Positions 50,777-59,563 of a stretch of DNA of 64,000 bases are shown here, one piece after another; within the stretch, counting starts at the first letter, position 1, and each line of letters opens with the position of its first letter. The DNA comes from Williamsia soli (GTDB lineage: Bacteria; Actinomycetota; Actinomycetes; Mycobacteriales; Mycobacteriaceae). Under the pieces are notes generated by a model. The model was not told the origin of the DNA. It ran no database searches and saw nothing but the letters and a program-made list of their open reading frames with translations. The stretch lies in contig NZ_JAFRDR010000009.1 in the NCBI RefSeq assembly GCF_017377795.1, positions 124,001-188,000 of the forward strand, read 5' to 3'. Made by a program: the position numbers and the translations under genes.

Positions 50777-52942
50777 ATGAATCCGGGTCGTGGTGTCGAA
50801 CGATTGATGTTTCGAGGCATGAGCGGTGATCTGATTCGGGGGCCGGGTTTCGCGCACCTGCGGGCCACCCAGGCCGACATCTTCGTCTGCTTCTCCTACG
50901 CCGCGGTCTTCGTCGTGAGCATCATTCTCAATCTCACGACGTCCTCGTTCGCGATCACCTTGATCCTCTATGGTCTGTGGACCCTGTTGGGTTACGTCTT
51001 CATCGCGCTCGGAACCAAACTCGCCCACAACTTCGCGACGTGGGGCATCGCGTTGGTGGCCACGCTGATGTCCCTGGGTGGCGTCTGGGGGTCAATCGCA
51101 CGACTGTCCACTGACCAAGCCGCCACGAGATGGACCGGTGAGCACCTCGAAAGTCCCGTCGTCCTCGCACTGCAACTGCTCATCTTCGTGGCACTCGTTG
51201 CCGCGTACGGATTCATCACTGTCGTGATGGCACGATTCGTCGTTCGGATGTCGAGCACCGTCACGTTCGCGCCTGCGCCGCCGGGCTCTCCATATTTCCC
51301 CCCGCCTGTCCCCCAGCAGCAACACGCCCCGGCGCCGAGTCCGCCTGACTCGTTCGCGCCCCCTTCGGCCGCACCGCCTGCAGCGAGCCCAGGGGGCGAT
51401 CCATCGCCGTTCAGCCTGCTGAAATCGTCACCGCCACAATCACCTCCCGCCGCACAACCGGGTCAACCAGTTGCCCCGCAGAACCGCGCGGCCGAATCGC
51501 CCACCCGCACAATGGTGGTTCCTTCGCTACCGCAGCCGAGGACACCCGTCGAGGGTGGCGTACCGCCGCGCGCAGAGTCGGCGTCGCCAGTGCACGAAGC
51601 ACCGAACAACCCGCCCGGCCAGGCCCCGATCCCTTTCCACCAGGCACCGCCGCCACCGATCTGGCCATCGCAGCCGCCAACCGGTTGGCAACAACAGCCT
51701 CCTGGGTCGACCGCCACCCCCAACAGCTTTCTCGGGGCACTCGCCAGTGCCGCGTTTCTGCTCCCTGTCATAGGCTTGTACTGGATCAACGACACTGCGT
51801 CGCAGCATCTGGCAGGGACTGCACAAGACGTATTCGGGCCACTGCTCTGGTCGCTCCCGACCTTGGTGTTGGTCGTCGCTGTTCTTGTACGAGCCCGACC
51901 GGGCCGTCGACTCGCTGCCACTCTCATCGCGGTTCTCACCCTGGCGATCATGATCGGGATGAACTATCTCCTCATTTTCGCGGACCTCTCGTCAATCGGT
52001 TACGACGTGTGGCTTTACGCGATGGCAGTCGTACCACCCGTAGGTGCGGTGACCGCATGGGGCATTGCTCGGCGCCGGGGCGCGCTCTGGTTGCTGGCCG
52101 TTCCACTCTCGACGGGCGCATCTGCCCTGTGGACCTGGATCATCTGGATTTCAGAAGAGGGCAGCAATTGGGCCTATCCGATGCTTCGGCACTGGTGGGG
52201 ATTCGCCATCTCTGATCTCTGGCCGGTGATGGTGGGAATTCTGCTCGCCTGGATTCTCGATGCGAGCACCCGTTCGCGACCTGACGCGGCCTTTCAGACC
52301 GGCGGATACTTCCATACGTCGCCCCGCAGTTATTCCGGCCCTGGGCAACTCGCACCTTCAGGCCCGATCGCCGCCGGCGGCCTGTATCCCCAGGCACCAC
52401 CCTCAGAGGGAAGCAACCCGCTGGCCATCTCGGCGCTGTTCAGCAGCTTCGTGTTCGCACCACTCGGTGTCGTGTTCGGCCACCTCGCGATCCATCAGAT
52501 CGCGAGGACCGGTCAACGCGGTCGTGGACTCGCCGTCAGCGGGTTGGTCATCGGGTACACGTTGACTGCGATTGCGGTGGCGACGTGGATCGTTCTCATC
52601 GCAGCGTTCAATTCGGCCACTGAAAGTTCTGCGAGCGCGGACTACGAGACGTCAACTCCTACCACGACGGTGTACACCCCGCCGCTGACGACAGCAGTCG
52701 GTACCTCTGCGGTGATCCGAAATGCGGAGGTCGGAGATTGTTTGCACGTCGAGTATCTCGGAACGACGAACACAGACGGCTCGCGCGCACTCAAGGCGAC
52801 AACGGCCACGTGTTCGACCAGTTACGCCACCAACAAAGTCTCGAGTATCACCAACGATTCGTCAACGTGCCCGGGGCAATGGATCCGAACGGGCAGCGGC
52901 AGTGACGTGGTGGTGCTGTGCCTTCTCCAAGGCGGCTGGTAG
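50777..52942 (+). CDS. Large membrane protein: proline-rich region, DUF4190 and LppU-like domain
   Basis: 721 residues from the ATG at 50777, behind AGGTAGGT. Four N-terminal helices (residues about 30-170) resemble a small membrane unit; a Pro/Ala/Ser-rich linker of about 170 residues follows, then six further helices (LIFADLSSIGYDVWLYAMAVV and others), a DUF4190 two-helix unit (FAPLGVVFGHLAIHQIARTGQRGRGLAVSG) and an exported C-terminus with VIRNAEVGDCLHVEYLGTTN and SSTCPGQW, like the LppU-type secreted domain. It may link membrane sensing to surface binding. The motif cluster just upstream suggests shared regulation with the lipoproteins at 42.6 and 57.6 kb. Confidence 0.65.
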   Translation: MNPGRGVERLMFRGMSGDLIRGPGFAHLRATQADIFVCFSYAAVFVVSIILNLTTSSFAITLILYGLWTLLGYVFIALGTKLAHNFATWGIALVATLMSLGGVWGSIARLSTDQAATRWTGEHLESPVVLALQLLIFVALVAAYGFITVVMARFVVRMSSTVTFAPAPPGSPYFPPPVPQQQHAPAPSPPDSFAPPSAAPPAASPGGDPSPFSLLKSSPPQSPPAAQPGQPVAPQNRAAESPTRTMVVPSLPQPRTPVEGGVPPRAESASPVHEAPNNPPGQAPIPFHQAPPPPIWPSQPPTGWQQQPPGSTATPNSFLGALASAAFLLPVIGLYWINDTASQHLAGTAQDVFGPLLWSLPTLVLVVAVLVRARPGRRLAATLIAVLTLAIMIGMNYLLIFADLSSIGYDVWLYAMAVVPPVGAVTAWGIARRRGALWLLAVPLSTGASALWTWIIWISEEGSNWAYPMLRHWWGFAISDLWPVMVGILLAWILDASTRSRPDAAFQTGGYFHTSPRSYSGPGQLAPSGPIAAGGLYPQAPPSEGSNPLAISALFSSFVFAPLGVVFGHLAIHQIARTGQRGRGLAVSGLVIGYTLTAIAVATWIVLIAAFNSATESSASADYETSTPTTTVYTPPLTTAVGTSAVIRNAEVGDCLHVEYLGTTNTDGSRALKATTATCSTSYATNKVSSITNDSSTCPGQWIRTGSGSDVVVLCLLQGGW

Positions 52943-52980
52943 CTCGAACTGACAGCAGATCCTGGCCCTCGTGGTGAGAA

Positions 52981-53160
52981 TCAGCTGGACTCCCACTTGA
53001 ACCGCTCTGGGCCTGCCGTTGAGTAGCACTCGTAGTCGGCGAGGATGTCGCCGCTGCCGCATGCCCAGGATTGCCCGTTCGGACCGTTGAAGTACCCGAT
53101 GTCGCCGCCCCGTTCGGCGATCATCGCTTTCGCGAAGATGCAGTCCGGGATTCGATCTGA
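52981..53160 (-). pseudogene. Remnant of a Cys-rich lipoprotein second domain
   Basis: The minus strand encodes DCIFAKAMIAERGGDIGYFN, then GQSWACGSGDILADYECYST and AGPERFKWESS followed by a stop at 52981-52983. This is nearly the same as the end of the lipoprotein at 42580-43299 (TCAFAQAVIADRNGKIGYFG ... ACGSGDILAEYECYSTGGPERFKWES). Nothing upstream in frame forms a signal peptide or first domain; the homology fades near 53146. It is a decayed third copy. The rest of the 52943-53327 gap shows no gene. Confidence 0.75.
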
Positions 53161-53327
53161 GGGCCTTGAGGGTTTCCAGGGCAGCGGCCTGAGCGTCTGC
53201 GATCAACCCTTCCTGTCATTTCGCCATGTCACCCAGCAATTCTGCTGTACTCGGCGAAGCCGACGCTGGGAACCCGGGCGATGACGTCCGCGTAGTCTCA
53301 GCACCCCTGCGCGTGACCGTACACCGT

Positions 53328-55820
53328 TCACCGGAACCGCCTCGCCCGCCACAGCGCCACCAGGGCGCCGAGAACGCAGAGACCGGTTGCTGCGGCCAGG
53401 CCCCAATACCACCAGGGCATCGGTGCTTTCACGCGGATCTCGATGTCGTTGGTCCATGGCTGTCCGTCCGCACCGGTACTGCTGATCGTGAGGTGGTGGA
53501 CCCCGGACGGGGTGTTTTCCGGGATGACGATGGTCGCGGCGGCACTGCCGTCTTCGGCGGTATAGCCCGTGGCGAGCAGCTGGGGTTCTGATCGGAAGAG
53601 CCACCGGATTGGCCGGAAACGGCCGAGGGTGGCCTCCTTGATCACGGTTTCGACAACGTCGCCTGCCACCACGATCGTGTTCCGCGCCGTCTCATTGGTC
53701 GAGACGTCCATTCGTTGATCAGGTTCCTGATGGCCACCGGACAGGTTGAAGGTGGGCTTGGGCACGCTGTCGTAGGCCGGACGTTTGGTGAGCTCAGGCT
53801 GGGTTGACCAGGACACGATGCTTGCCGCCAATGCGCCGTGACCGTTGACATTCGGGTGCACCAACTCGTTGAGACGTCCGTTGGCCGAGGAGGTGATGAA
53901 GGCTCCGACACCGAACTCGGCAACCTCGGTCATTTCGTCCAAGCTCGGTGGGTTCGCGTACGGGTCGCTGTCACAGATGGTGTGGTCGGGCATGAACGCG
54001 TTGGCGGTGCTGCCGGCGAAGTAGACCTCGGAACCTTTGTCCCAGGCCTCGTTCACCTCGTCGCGAATTTTCGTGTTGAGTGCCCGGACGGTTTCGTTGA
54101 TGTAGGTCAGTTCGCCGTAGTCCAGTCCGATCTGGGTGCATCCTCGCGCCCGCGAGCTCGGCGGGGTCACCTCCGGATAGGCGACCACGATCACCGGTGC
54201 GACGGCACCCTTGCGGGCGTTCCTCTTTCCGTCGCTGTTCGCGGTCCGGAAGATGTTGGTGTAGTACCGATCGAGCCCGTTGAGCACCACCATGCCATCG
54301 TTGACCGACGTGCGGATCTCCTCGTCCTCGTCGCATCCCGGCGCACCCGGCACGGGAAGCGAGGTGATGCAGCTCGTGGCAAGGGGCCCGAAGCCGATGT
54401 CGTTGCCGCCCATGGTCATGAACACCGCGGAGGGAGCTTTCGCCTTGTCCAGCATCTGGATCTGCCCCTTGCTGGTACGCCAAGGTTCTTTGTCGGAGAG
54501 TTGGGGCGAGATGAGATCGACCATGATCGCACCGCTGCAGGCGATGTTGGTCACGTTCTTGTTCTTTGCCGTCGTCATCAACTGGCTCACGTACTGCGTG
54601 TCCGAGCGGTGGCACAGCTCGCTGTGATCGTCGTCCTTACTCAGGTACTGGCGAGTGCCCTCCCCCGAGGAGAACGAGTCGCCCATCACCAGCGCGGGGT
54701 GATCGGAGTTTGTAATGCCCTTCAGCAGGTCCCCTCCTGCGGCGGCCTCGAGGTCGTCGGTGACCGTGATGGTGCCGCTCTTGCGCACCGGCAACGTGGT
54801 GGCACCCCAGGCGCCCACCGACCAGTTCATGGTGCCCGCGACACCGCGGGCAGTGGTGGACACGTCCCAGGACCGGGTAGCGGTGGCACCCGGAGCCAGT
54901 GTGCCCAAGCGGAATCTCGGCGGGATCACCGCAGGCAGAATGCCTTTGCCGTCGTCGCCGAACTTGAACTGCAAGCCGACCATGACGTCTTCGATCGTCT
55001 GCGCCGACGTGTTGGTGACCACCGCGGACAGCGTCGTCATACCGCCCGACGGGGCGGTGGCCGCCGCGGTCACCGCAACGTCGATCGCCGGCACCGACAG
55101 TTCACTGAGTTTGGCGCTCAGCTCGTCGCTGTCGGCGACGTCGTAGTACGCACCTTGCGTTGCTTCGGCAATGCATTCGAGCTCTTCTCGACCGGCGTCG
55201 GAGATCTGGAATCCCATGGCCTGCACGGTGATGTCGAAACCTTCCGCGGAGATAGTCTTCGCGACATCGCAAGGGTCGGTGTCACAGTTACTCTCGCCGT
55301 CGGAGACCAGCACGAATGTAGCTGCGGTGCGGCCCTGGTCGCGGACCGCATCCGCCGCCGATCGCAGGGCATCGCCCGTGGGGGTGCCTCCGTTGGCGGA
55401 CAGACCGTCGATCGTCGCCGACAGCGTCGAGGGGTCCGCCACATTCTGCAGTCCCGATCCGTACACGAAGCCGCCCGGCGAACACGAGTCCGCCGCGGTC
55501 GGGTACGTCCACAATCCCATCTCGGTGTTGGGTGGCTGCCGATCGACGAGTGCCTTGAGCGAGCGCTTGGCGCCCGACAGTTTCACAGTTCCGGCGCCGT
55601 CGGTCTCCGTCATCGAACTCGACAGGTCGAACACGATGACGATGGGCACCGGACCGCTCGACACAGGAGCGGGTGACGAATCCGGGGCCGCCGACGCGGT
55701 CGGCACACCGCCGAACATCGACGGATAGGGCCCGGACATGCCGACGAGGACCGCGAACACCAAGAGCAGAGTGAGTGCGCGGACCCGAGGCCGTCCCCGA
55801 CCTACGGCGCTCAGTGCCAT
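53328..55820 (-). CDS. Secreted VWA domain - SGNH hydrolase fusion, membrane-anchored
   Basis: 830 residues. Signal sequence (ALTLLLVFAVLVG, cleavage near ASAA at about 44). A von Willebrand A domain follows with a full MIDAS: Asp65-x-Ser67-x-Ser69 in VFDLSSSM, Thr146 in GGTPTGD and Asp174 in LVSDGES. A beta-sandwich linker leads to an SGNH/GDSL hydrolase: VMGDSFSSGEG (Ser382), IACSGAIM (block II Gly), MGGNDIGF (Asn473) and HPNVNGHGAL (His). A final helix (WYWGLAAATGLCVLGALVALW) anchors it. It would hydrolyse an ester or glycan acyl group at the cell surface; the VWA part would hold a protein ligand. The start overlaps the PASTA gene stop by one nt. Confidence 0.83.
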   Translation of the reverse strand: MALSAVGRGRPRVRALTLLLVFAVLVGMSGPYPSMFGGVPTASAAPDSSPAPVSSGPVPIVIVFDLSSSMTETDGAGTVKLSGAKRSLKALVDRQPPNTEMGLWTYPTAADSCSPGGFVYGSGLQNVADPSTLSATIDGLSANGGTPTGDALRSAADAVRDQGRTAATFVLVSDGESNCDTDPCDVAKTISAEGFDITVQAMGFQISDAGREELECIAEATQGAYYDVADSDELSAKLSELSVPAIDVAVTAAATAPSGGMTTLSAVVTNTSAQTIEDVMVGLQFKFGDDGKGILPAVIPPRFRLGTLAPGATATRSWDVSTTARGVAGTMNWSVGAWGATTLPVRKSGTITVTDDLEAAAGGDLLKGITNSDHPALVMGDSFSSGEGTRQYLSKDDDHSELCHRSDTQYVSQLMTTAKNKNVTNIACSGAIMVDLISPQLSDKEPWRTSKGQIQMLDKAKAPSAVFMTMGGNDIGFGPLATSCITSLPVPGAPGCDEDEEIRTSVNDGMVVLNGLDRYYTNIFRTANSDGKRNARKGAVAPVIVVAYPEVTPPSSRARGCTQIGLDYGELTYINETVRALNTKIRDEVNEAWDKGSEVYFAGSTANAFMPDHTICDSDPYANPPSLDEMTEVAEFGVGAFITSSANGRLNELVHPNVNGHGALAASIVSWSTQPELTKRPAYDSVPKPTFNLSGGHQEPDQRMDVSTNETARNTIVVAGDVVETVIKEATLGRFRPIRWLFRSEPQLLATGYTAEDGSAAATIVIPENTPSGVHHLTISSTGADGQPWTNDIEIRVKAPMPWWYWGLAAATGLCVLGALVALWRARRFR

Positions 55821-57268
55821 CAGTTCTCTCGTATCCGGGCCATGGCATCAGTGCTCCCGACCACTCTCGCATCGCCGAGCACGGCCTGCGGCGTGTCTTC
55901 GCCGCCCACCTCGGACACCACTACGCTGATCCGCAGCGCGCCACTGATCGGAGCGTTCAGCGGCACCGTTGTGCCATACGCTGCGACAACGGACGACACC
56001 AGACGTCCGTCGGCGAAGATATCCACCTTGGCCCGCCCGTCGGCATCCTCGTCATCGGCGATCCCAACCGTGGCTGTCAGCTGATCTGCGGCCCGTTTGG
56101 TCACCCACTCATACTTGTTCGCCTCGCGGGAACCGGCGGTGCACGAGAGGGAATTCTGAAAGTCTTTGCCATTGAGCGAGACTGCACCGGTGGAACATCC
56201 GCTGCTCACGGCATCGAGGTTGCCCAAGTACACCGAGGAGCCTGGTTCTGCGACGACCAGGATCACCTCGTCGGGCAACGGCTCTCCGGTTGCCGGCGTA
56301 GACGCGACGACGTTCCCTGCGGTGGCACCGGCCTGATATCGCTGCTGGATCTCCACTTGAGCACCGAGCTTCTGCAACTCGACCGACAGCTGCTGCCCGT
56401 TCATGTTCGCGATGTCTGGCATACGGGCCTCGGCCGCCAAGACCAGCTGTACGCCTTCTGGATTCGCGGTACCGGAAGCGGGAGACTGGTCGAATACACT
56501 GCCTTCGGCACCGGCAGCTGGTTCGGTGGTCGTGGTGACGTCACCCGCGGGAATTCCGGCATCGATCAATAGCTGCCGCGCGGCGGCCTCGTCGAGTCCA
56601 CGGACGTCCGGCATCAACACCTCGGCGTTCTCCTGATATGCCGGTACCGGGGCCGTGATGATGGTGGGCGCCGGGAGGGACTGCCGACTCGCCCACTCGT
56701 TCTGGGCGTAGTACCCGAGCGTGGTCCCAGCACCGACAAGCGCTACGACGGTCAACAGAACTGCGGCAGCGATCCACAACCGACGTTTGGCTTTCGATGG
56801 ACGCGAAGTTTGTTCAATGCCGTCTGGGTCACCGGAGACGGTTGGTGGAGTCGCGATGTGCGCGGCCGCGGCCTTCGCCTCTTTGGCCTGGCGGCGACGT
56901 TCCTTGCGCGAAGGACGGTCGGGGGCCGGCGGCGGAAACGGATGGCCCTGGGGTGGGAACGGTTGCGAGGGCTGCGAGGGTGAAAATTGCGCCGGCGGTC
57001 CGAACTGATGCGGCGGACCGGCAGGCGCCGCTTGTGTTCGCGGTGGCGGCCCTGTCTGCGACCACTGTGGGACGGGTTGCGACAGGGGCTGCGGATTCGA
57101 CTCCGGCTGTGTGGGTTGCGAGGTCGTTGCAGCTTGCGGGTTTGGGAGAGGACGGATGGGCGGCGGACCGTCTGCAGCCGGCCCTGGCTGTGCGTCAGCG
57201 GTGCGGCGTTGCCGCTGGCTGGGGTACTGGCCCCGGTCCGGCTCGGCCGGGGGCTGGTTTGTGTCCAC
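55820..57268 (-). CDS. PASTA-repeat and NPCBM-like membrane protein
   Basis: 482 residues: a cytoplasmic Pro/Gln-rich head of about 130 residues, a basic stretch (RKERRRQAKEAKAAA), one membrane helix (LWIAAAVLLTVVALVGAGTTLGYY), two PASTA domains (VLMPDVRGLDEAAARQLLIDAG and RMPDIANMNGQQLSVELQKLG with matching SPASGT/TPATGE turns), and a C-terminal beta-sandwich with VYLGNLDAVSSGCSTGAVSLNGKDF that resembles NPCBM/NEW2 carbohydrate-binding modules. PASTA domains bind peptidoglycan, so this protein likely fixes the VWA-SGNH enzyme to the wall. No kinase domain is present. Confidence 0.8.
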   Translation of the reverse strand: MDTNQPPAEPDRGQYPSQRQRRTADAQPGPAADGPPPIRPLPNPQAATTSQPTQPESNPQPLSQPVPQWSQTGPPPRTQAAPAGPPHQFGPPAQFSPSQPSQPFPPQGHPFPPPAPDRPSRKERRRQAKEAKAAAAHIATPPTVSGDPDGIEQTSRPSKAKRRLWIAAAVLLTVVALVGAGTTLGYYAQNEWASRQSLPAPTIITAPVPAYQENAEVLMPDVRGLDEAAARQLLIDAGIPAGDVTTTTEPAAGAEGSVFDQSPASGTANPEGVQLVLAAEARMPDIANMNGQQLSVELQKLGAQVEIQQRYQAGATAGNVVASTPATGEPLPDEVILVVAEPGSSVYLGNLDAVSSGCSTGAVSLNGKDFQNSLSCTAGSREANKYEWVTKRAADQLTATVGIADDEDADGRAKVDIFADGRLVSSVVAAYGTTVPLNAPISGALRISVVVSEVGGEDTPQAVLGDARVVGSTDAMARIREN

Positions 57269-57595
57269 TGGTCACCGACCGCTGCTCAGCACACGGAACC
57301 CGCTGCGTGACGGTCCGTCTTGAGTCACCACGCCGTCCGTTTCCATAGCGTCACACCGTAACAAGCTGGAAGAAGCTCAGCTCGTCATACGAACGTACGA
57401 ACTTCTCGGAAGCTACTATCTGCAAATCGATTTGGGATCAAGGATTGTGATCGCGACCAAGGTAGTTCGGTGCTCAAAGACTTGTCCATCGCGCCGTGGT
57501 ACGAACGTATTCACACCGGCGCCAATTCGAAACTGCGGTGTTAAGTTGTTCCGCGAGTGCAGTTTCAGATTGCCGAGAAGAGGACGGATCCGATT
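57269..57595. promoter_or_regulatory. Divergent promoter region with two TACGAACGTA motifs
   Basis: CATACGAACGTACGAACTT (57387-57405; two ACGAAC units at 8-nt spacing) and GTACGAACGTATTC (57499-57512) lie between the PASTA gene (minus) and the lipoprotein gene (plus), 119 nt from the former and 84 nt from the chosen start of the latter. No gene is seen in this 327-bp gap. Confidence 0.55.
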
Positions 57596-58573
57596 GTGCG
57601 CGCACCCTGGCAGGCTTCGATTGCCGCGATAGTTCTATCTCTGATGCTTACGCTCGCTGCATGCGGTAGTAACGAGAACGGCGATGGATTCGCGCTGCCG
57701 ACAGGCGCCAACCGTGACGGACCTTCGACGCTTCAATACGGGACTGATGAGTACTTCGACGCTCGGATCGCTATGTACGAGGATGAGGGGTACGTCGAGC
57801 CAGGCACCCTCACCCGCGAGCACCTACCGTGGGATCCGAACGGGCCGACCGTGAGAATGAGCGACTTGCGAGCCCTGATGATTGAGGCGACCAACGCCAG
57901 GGGCCAGTACGCCGACAGTGCGGACGATTTCTACAACCTGCTCCAGAATGTCCAAGGGGTCTGTGACGGGGCCGAATTCACGGGCAGCCTCACCGACTCG
58001 TTGGAATACGACAAAGCGAGCTACCTCGACGAAGCCATCGGAACGCTACGGCTCGGGTCTGCTGTAGGTGACGGTGGTATCGACGCGAGCGGAGGAATAG
58101 ACTGCGAAAACGGCAAGATCGCCGGAGGGACCGGACATCCGATCTTTTCCGACTACGGTCCGCATGACGAGAACGACGAGATCCATGACGTCTACTTCGA
58201 CCCACTGCTAGCACCGCGTCTAACCCTGATCGAGCCGTTGACACCTCTTTCACGACCCGCACCACGCCCAGCTACCAAGAGCACCACGACCACAGTTCCG
58301 ACGACGGAGGCTCAGGGAAGTCAAGAAGTCTGCGGGCTCACGGACTTCAACCAGCGAACCGGGATGCTCACCGTCTTCGGCCCGATGACGTGCGACTTCG
58401 GTGAGGCCCTGATGCAGTCCGGGATCGACGAGACGGTTGCACAGCAATCACGCAGCGTGACAATCAAGTTCCGAGGCGGGGAATGGCTATGCGGGTCGAG
58501 CGGCGCATCGAGCCCGCTGTCGTGTAGAAACACCGGGGATTCCGATACCCGGGTGGAGTGGATGCCCTCCTGA
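57596..58573 (+). CDS. Cys-rich secreted lipoprotein (module member, second copy)
   Basis: 325 residues using the GTG at 57596, which gives a clean lipoprotein signal (IVLSLMLTLAAC, Cys23); a GTG at 57557 would add 13 atypical residues. The middle region (DGPSTLQYGTDEYFDARIAMY ... LEYDKASYLDEAIGTLRLG) is specific to this copy. The C-terminal domain VCGLTDFNQRTGMLTVFGPMTCDFGEALMQSG ... GEWLCGSSGASSPLSC has the same Cys/Trp pattern as both domains of the 42580-43299 protein. It stands in the same position relative to its neighbours as that gene. Function unknown. Confidence 0.65.
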   Translation: MRAPWQASIAAIVLSLMLTLAACGSNENGDGFALPTGANRDGPSTLQYGTDEYFDARIAMYEDEGYVEPGTLTREHLPWDPNGPTVRMSDLRALMIEATNARGQYADSADDFYNLLQNVQGVCDGAEFTGSLTDSLEYDKASYLDEAIGTLRLGSAVGDGGIDASGGIDCENGKIAGGTGHPIFSDYGPHDENDEIHDVYFDPLLAPRLTLIEPLTPLSRPAPRPATKSTTTTVPTTEAQGSQEVCGLTDFNQRTGMLTVFGPMTCDFGEALMQSGIDETVAQQSRSVTIKFRGGEWLCGSSGASSPLSCRNTGDSDTRVEWMPS

Positions 58574-58619
58574 ACTGCCGCGCAGATCGGTGTGCTCGGG
58601 ACGGATACTGGCGTAGTCC

Positions 58620-58984
58620 GGGCTGTTGCAGCGCGCCGGCCAGGCGTTGCAGGTCAGGAGCCGATACCTCGAGGTCGCTCTCCGAGAGAGTGAAACCGGT
58701 GCCCGCGATGTCGTCGGAACAGGCGATCGTCGCAGCGTCGACTCCGGTGCACGTGATGGATCCGACGCGGTTCACCTGGGTTCGTACTGGCCGGTACCTC
58801 AGGTACCGCTGGCTCCTGCGTGGCACGGCCGGGTGTCACATCCGCTGCCACGGCGACAGTGGTGGTCGATGGACCGGCGGTGTCAGCATTCGCGTCCGAG
58901 CGGTCTGAAATCATGTACGCAGCGACCGCACCGGTCGCCAGGATCAGGATGATCGCCGAACGGTTGTCCTGGAGGTCTGGTCAT
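58620..58984 (-). pseudogene. Decayed copy of the TM-anchored secreted protein (43325 paralog)
   Basis: Fragments of one protein lie in different frames: an ATG (58984) with MTRPPGQP, then in a shifted frame the helix AIILILATGAVAAYMISDRSD and linker PSTTTVAVAADV, then after a large deletion VNRVGSITCTGVDAATIACS and AGTGFTLSESDLE in another frame. These match MTKPSGQP, ILLTGAVAAFIILDRSD and VNRVGSITCTGIDAATIACS in the intact protein at 43325-44371. The middle and C-terminal beta domain are missing. At least two frameshifts and one deletion make it non-functional. Confidence 0.8.
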
Positions 58985-59016
58985 CTGTGCTGGTCAATAT
59001 GGCTGAGTTCAAAGCG

Positions 59017-59514
59017 TCAGCCACGAGGTGGGAAGGGCGGCGGGGCGATGGGGCCACCGGCGGCCGGTTCTTGCACCCACAGCGGCCAGCCGGCCGGGGC
59101 TGGAGGCCAGTGGGCGTCGGGCTGCCACCCCGGCGCGGGTGTCCAGCCGGCAGGAGCGGGAGGCCAATTCGGTGGTGGGTTGAATCGCATGGCGCCGCCG
59201 GGAGAAGGATTCGTGGCCGGTTGACGCAATCCGGCCAGAGCGCTAAGCACTGCCGGAGGCCAACCTGCTTTGGTCTTGCGAGCCCATAGCTCGATGGCAC
59301 CAAAGATCAACGCAAAGATGAACCACGGGAGAGCTTTACCGATCTGACTGCCCAGATTGCTGGAGGAGTCGGTGCTCGTCTCCCCTGTCGAGTAGCTGAT
59401 CGAATACTCCGTCGACGACTCCACACCTTGAACCATGAAGATGTAGAGCACGGGAAGGATGAACAGCACCGCCAGAGCTCCCGCAACGTGCTGCGGTTTG
59501 AGCTCAAATCGCAT
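59017..59514 (-). CDS. Membrane protein with Pro/Trp-rich C-terminus (module member 2)
   Basis: 165 residues starting MRFELKPQHVAGALAVLF, intact. Closely similar to 44408-44917: same two helices, STEYSISYSTGETS loop and AMRFNPPPNWPPAPAGWTPAPGW tail. The shared sequence TCTGAGCGTAAAGCGC upstream shows that the promoter was copied as well. It is followed after 32 nt by the pseudogenised partner, so its product may now work alone or with the intact partner at 43.3 kb. Confidence 0.72.
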   Translation of the reverse strand: MRFELKPQHVAGALAVLFILPVLYIFMVQGVESSTEYSISYSTGETSTDSSSNLGSQIGKALPWFIFALIFGAIELWARKTKAGWPPAVLSALAGLRQPATNPSPGGAMRFNPPPNWPPAPAGWTPAPGWQPDAHWPPAPAGWPLWVQEPAAGGPIAPPPFPPRG

Positions 59515-59563
59515 GTGTCTGAGCGTAAAGCGCCGCAGGTCCACGGCCTATCATACGATCGGA

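Noticed and set aside
53838-55676. 612-codon plus-strand frame opposite the VWA-SGNH gene
   Set aside because: Composition is typical of an antisense shadow, and the opposite strand carries complete MIDAS and SGNH motifs.
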